Shown one piece after another: positions 12,265 through 12,986 of a stretch of 12,986 nt of DNA (its first letter is position 1; each line of letters begins with the position of its first letter). Made by a program: the position numbers and the translations under genes. The DNA comes from Natronomicrosphaera sp040876735. GTDB lineage: Bacteria > Planctomycetota > Phycisphaerae > Phycisphaerales > Phycisphaeraceae. The stretch lies in contig JBBDPC010000148.1 in NCBI GenBank assembly GCA_040876735.1, positions 1-12,986 on the forward strand, written 5' to 3'. The notes beneath the pieces are model-generated. The model saw only the letters and a list, made by a program, of their open reading frames with translations. It searched no databases and was not told the origin of the DNA.

Positions 12265-12986
12265 ATGACCGAACTCAACGAACAGCAGATTCTCGAACAG
12301 GCCGAGCACTTCCGCAGCGACTACAAGGCCGTCCGCGAACAGATCGGCAAGATGATCGTCGGCCACGGCGACATCGTCGACGGCGTGCTCACCTGCCTTT
12401 TCGTCGGCGGCCACGCGCTGCTCGAAGGCGTGCCGGGCCTGGGTAAGACGCTGCTCATTCGCTCGCTGAGCGAAGCGCTGTCGCTGAAGTTCAGCCGGGT
12501 GCAGTTCACGCCCGACCTGATGCCCGCCGACATCACCGGCACGACCATCGTCGTCGAGGGTCGCAACGACGACGGCACGGTCAGCCGGCAGTTCCAGTTC
12601 CAGCGAGGTCCGATCTTCGCCCAGATCGTGCTCGCCGACGAAATCAACCGCGCCACGCCCAAGACGCAGTCCGCCATGCTCGAAGCGATGCAGGAAAAGT
12701 CCGTCACCGTGGCGGGCACGACCTACAAAATGGACCCGCCCTTTTTCGTCATGGCCACGCAGAACCCGCTGGAGCAGGAAGGTACGTACCCGCTGCCGGA
12801 AGCCCAGCTTGACCGCTTCTTCTTCAAACTCGACGTCGGCTACTCCACTCGCGAGGAGCTGCACGAGATCATGAACCGCACGACCCGGGCCGAGCAGCCG
12901 GCTATTGAACCGGTGCTGGATGCGGCGAAGATCCTCGGCTACCAGAAGCTGGTCCGCCAGGTCATCATCGCCCCGCACGTGCAGGA
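12265..12986 (+). CDS. MoxR family AAA+ ATPase (partial, 3' end beyond window)
   Basis: The first 240 codons of a cytoplasmic MoxR-type AAA+ ATPase; the family is usually about 320-340 aa, so roughly a quarter is missing. Walker A is GVPGLGKT at 55-62. The MoxR-specific QFTPDLMPADITGT is at 80-93. Walker B IVLADEINR is at 121-129, with Asp125 and Glu126. Sensor 1 ATQNP is at 164-168. The conserved LPEAQLDRF is at 177-185, supplying the Arg-finger region. ATG 12265 follows AAGGA (12253-12257) at 7 nt. MoxR ATPases act as chaperone-like remodelers with VWA-domain partners, matching the upstream two-VWA gene. A DUF58 gene often follows moxR, but it would lie outside the window. No good promoter is visible between element B and the gene. 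Confidence 0.96.
   Translation, partial: MTELNEQQILEQAEHFRSDYKAVREQIGKMIVGHGDIVDGVLTCLFVGGHALLEGVPGLGKTLLIRSLSEALSLKFSRVQFTPDLMPADITGTTIVVEGRNDDGTVSRQFQFQRGPIFAQIVLADEINRATPKTQSAMLEAMQEKSVTVAGTTYKMDPPFFVMATQNPLEQEGTYPLPEAQLDRFFFKLDVGYSTREELHEIMNRTTRAEQPAIEPVLDAAKILGYQKLVRQVIIAPHVQ

Overview
The window is high-GC bacterial chromosome and carries protein-coding genes on both strands. It most likely comes from a member of the Planctomycetota, probably near Phycisphaerae. This rests on gene content: an rpsL-rpsG pair, two Gfo/Idh/MocA oxidoreductases, a secreted beta-sandwich protein, and a MoxR/VWA/DUF4175-like membrane cluster with a very glutamine-rich member. No 16S rRNA or other phylogenetic anchor is present, so the assignment is inference.

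Layout. Bases 1-250 hold the possible last codons of an upstream gene, a 7-nt tandem repeat, a rho-independent terminator and a good sigma70-like promoter. Bases 252-1314 are a two-gene ribosomal unit, rpsL (S12) then rpsG (S7), closed by a textbook terminator, so fusA and tuf do not follow. The 147-nt gap between the two genes holds a perfect 9-bp hairpin. S12 naturally has Arg at position 88, where Lys-to-Arg changes cause streptomycin resistance in other bacteria.

Bases 1430-6378 look like a carbohydrate locus. It contains an exported ConA/jelly-roll-like protein (+), a Gfo/Idh/MocA oxidoreductase (-), a second Gfo/Idh/MocA oxidoreductase (+) read divergently from back-to-back promoters, and a mutarotase-fold-like protein (-). 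The first convergent pair of genes is separated by a 17-bp-arm hairpin. The second pair is separated by a long imperfect palindrome whose arms are built from 8- to 9-nt units.

Bases 6565-12986 are a MoxR-VWA type membrane cluster. It has a DUF4175-like protein with three predicted membrane helices and a long Q/GQQ-rich region, and a 1083-residue protein with two VWA domains (both MIDAS motifs intact), a glutamine-amidotransferase-like domain between them and a C-terminal membrane helix. The 5' part of a MoxR AAA+ ATPase gene follows and runs off the window. MoxR ATPases typically act on VWA-domain partners, so these three products probably work together in envelope or cell-surface homeostasis. 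Between the VWA and moxR genes lies a ~350-bp imperfect palindrome with periodic arms and a GNRA-loop hairpin at one tip. It resembles the smaller palindrome at 5116-5249 in design. These two palindromes are the least explained structures in the window.
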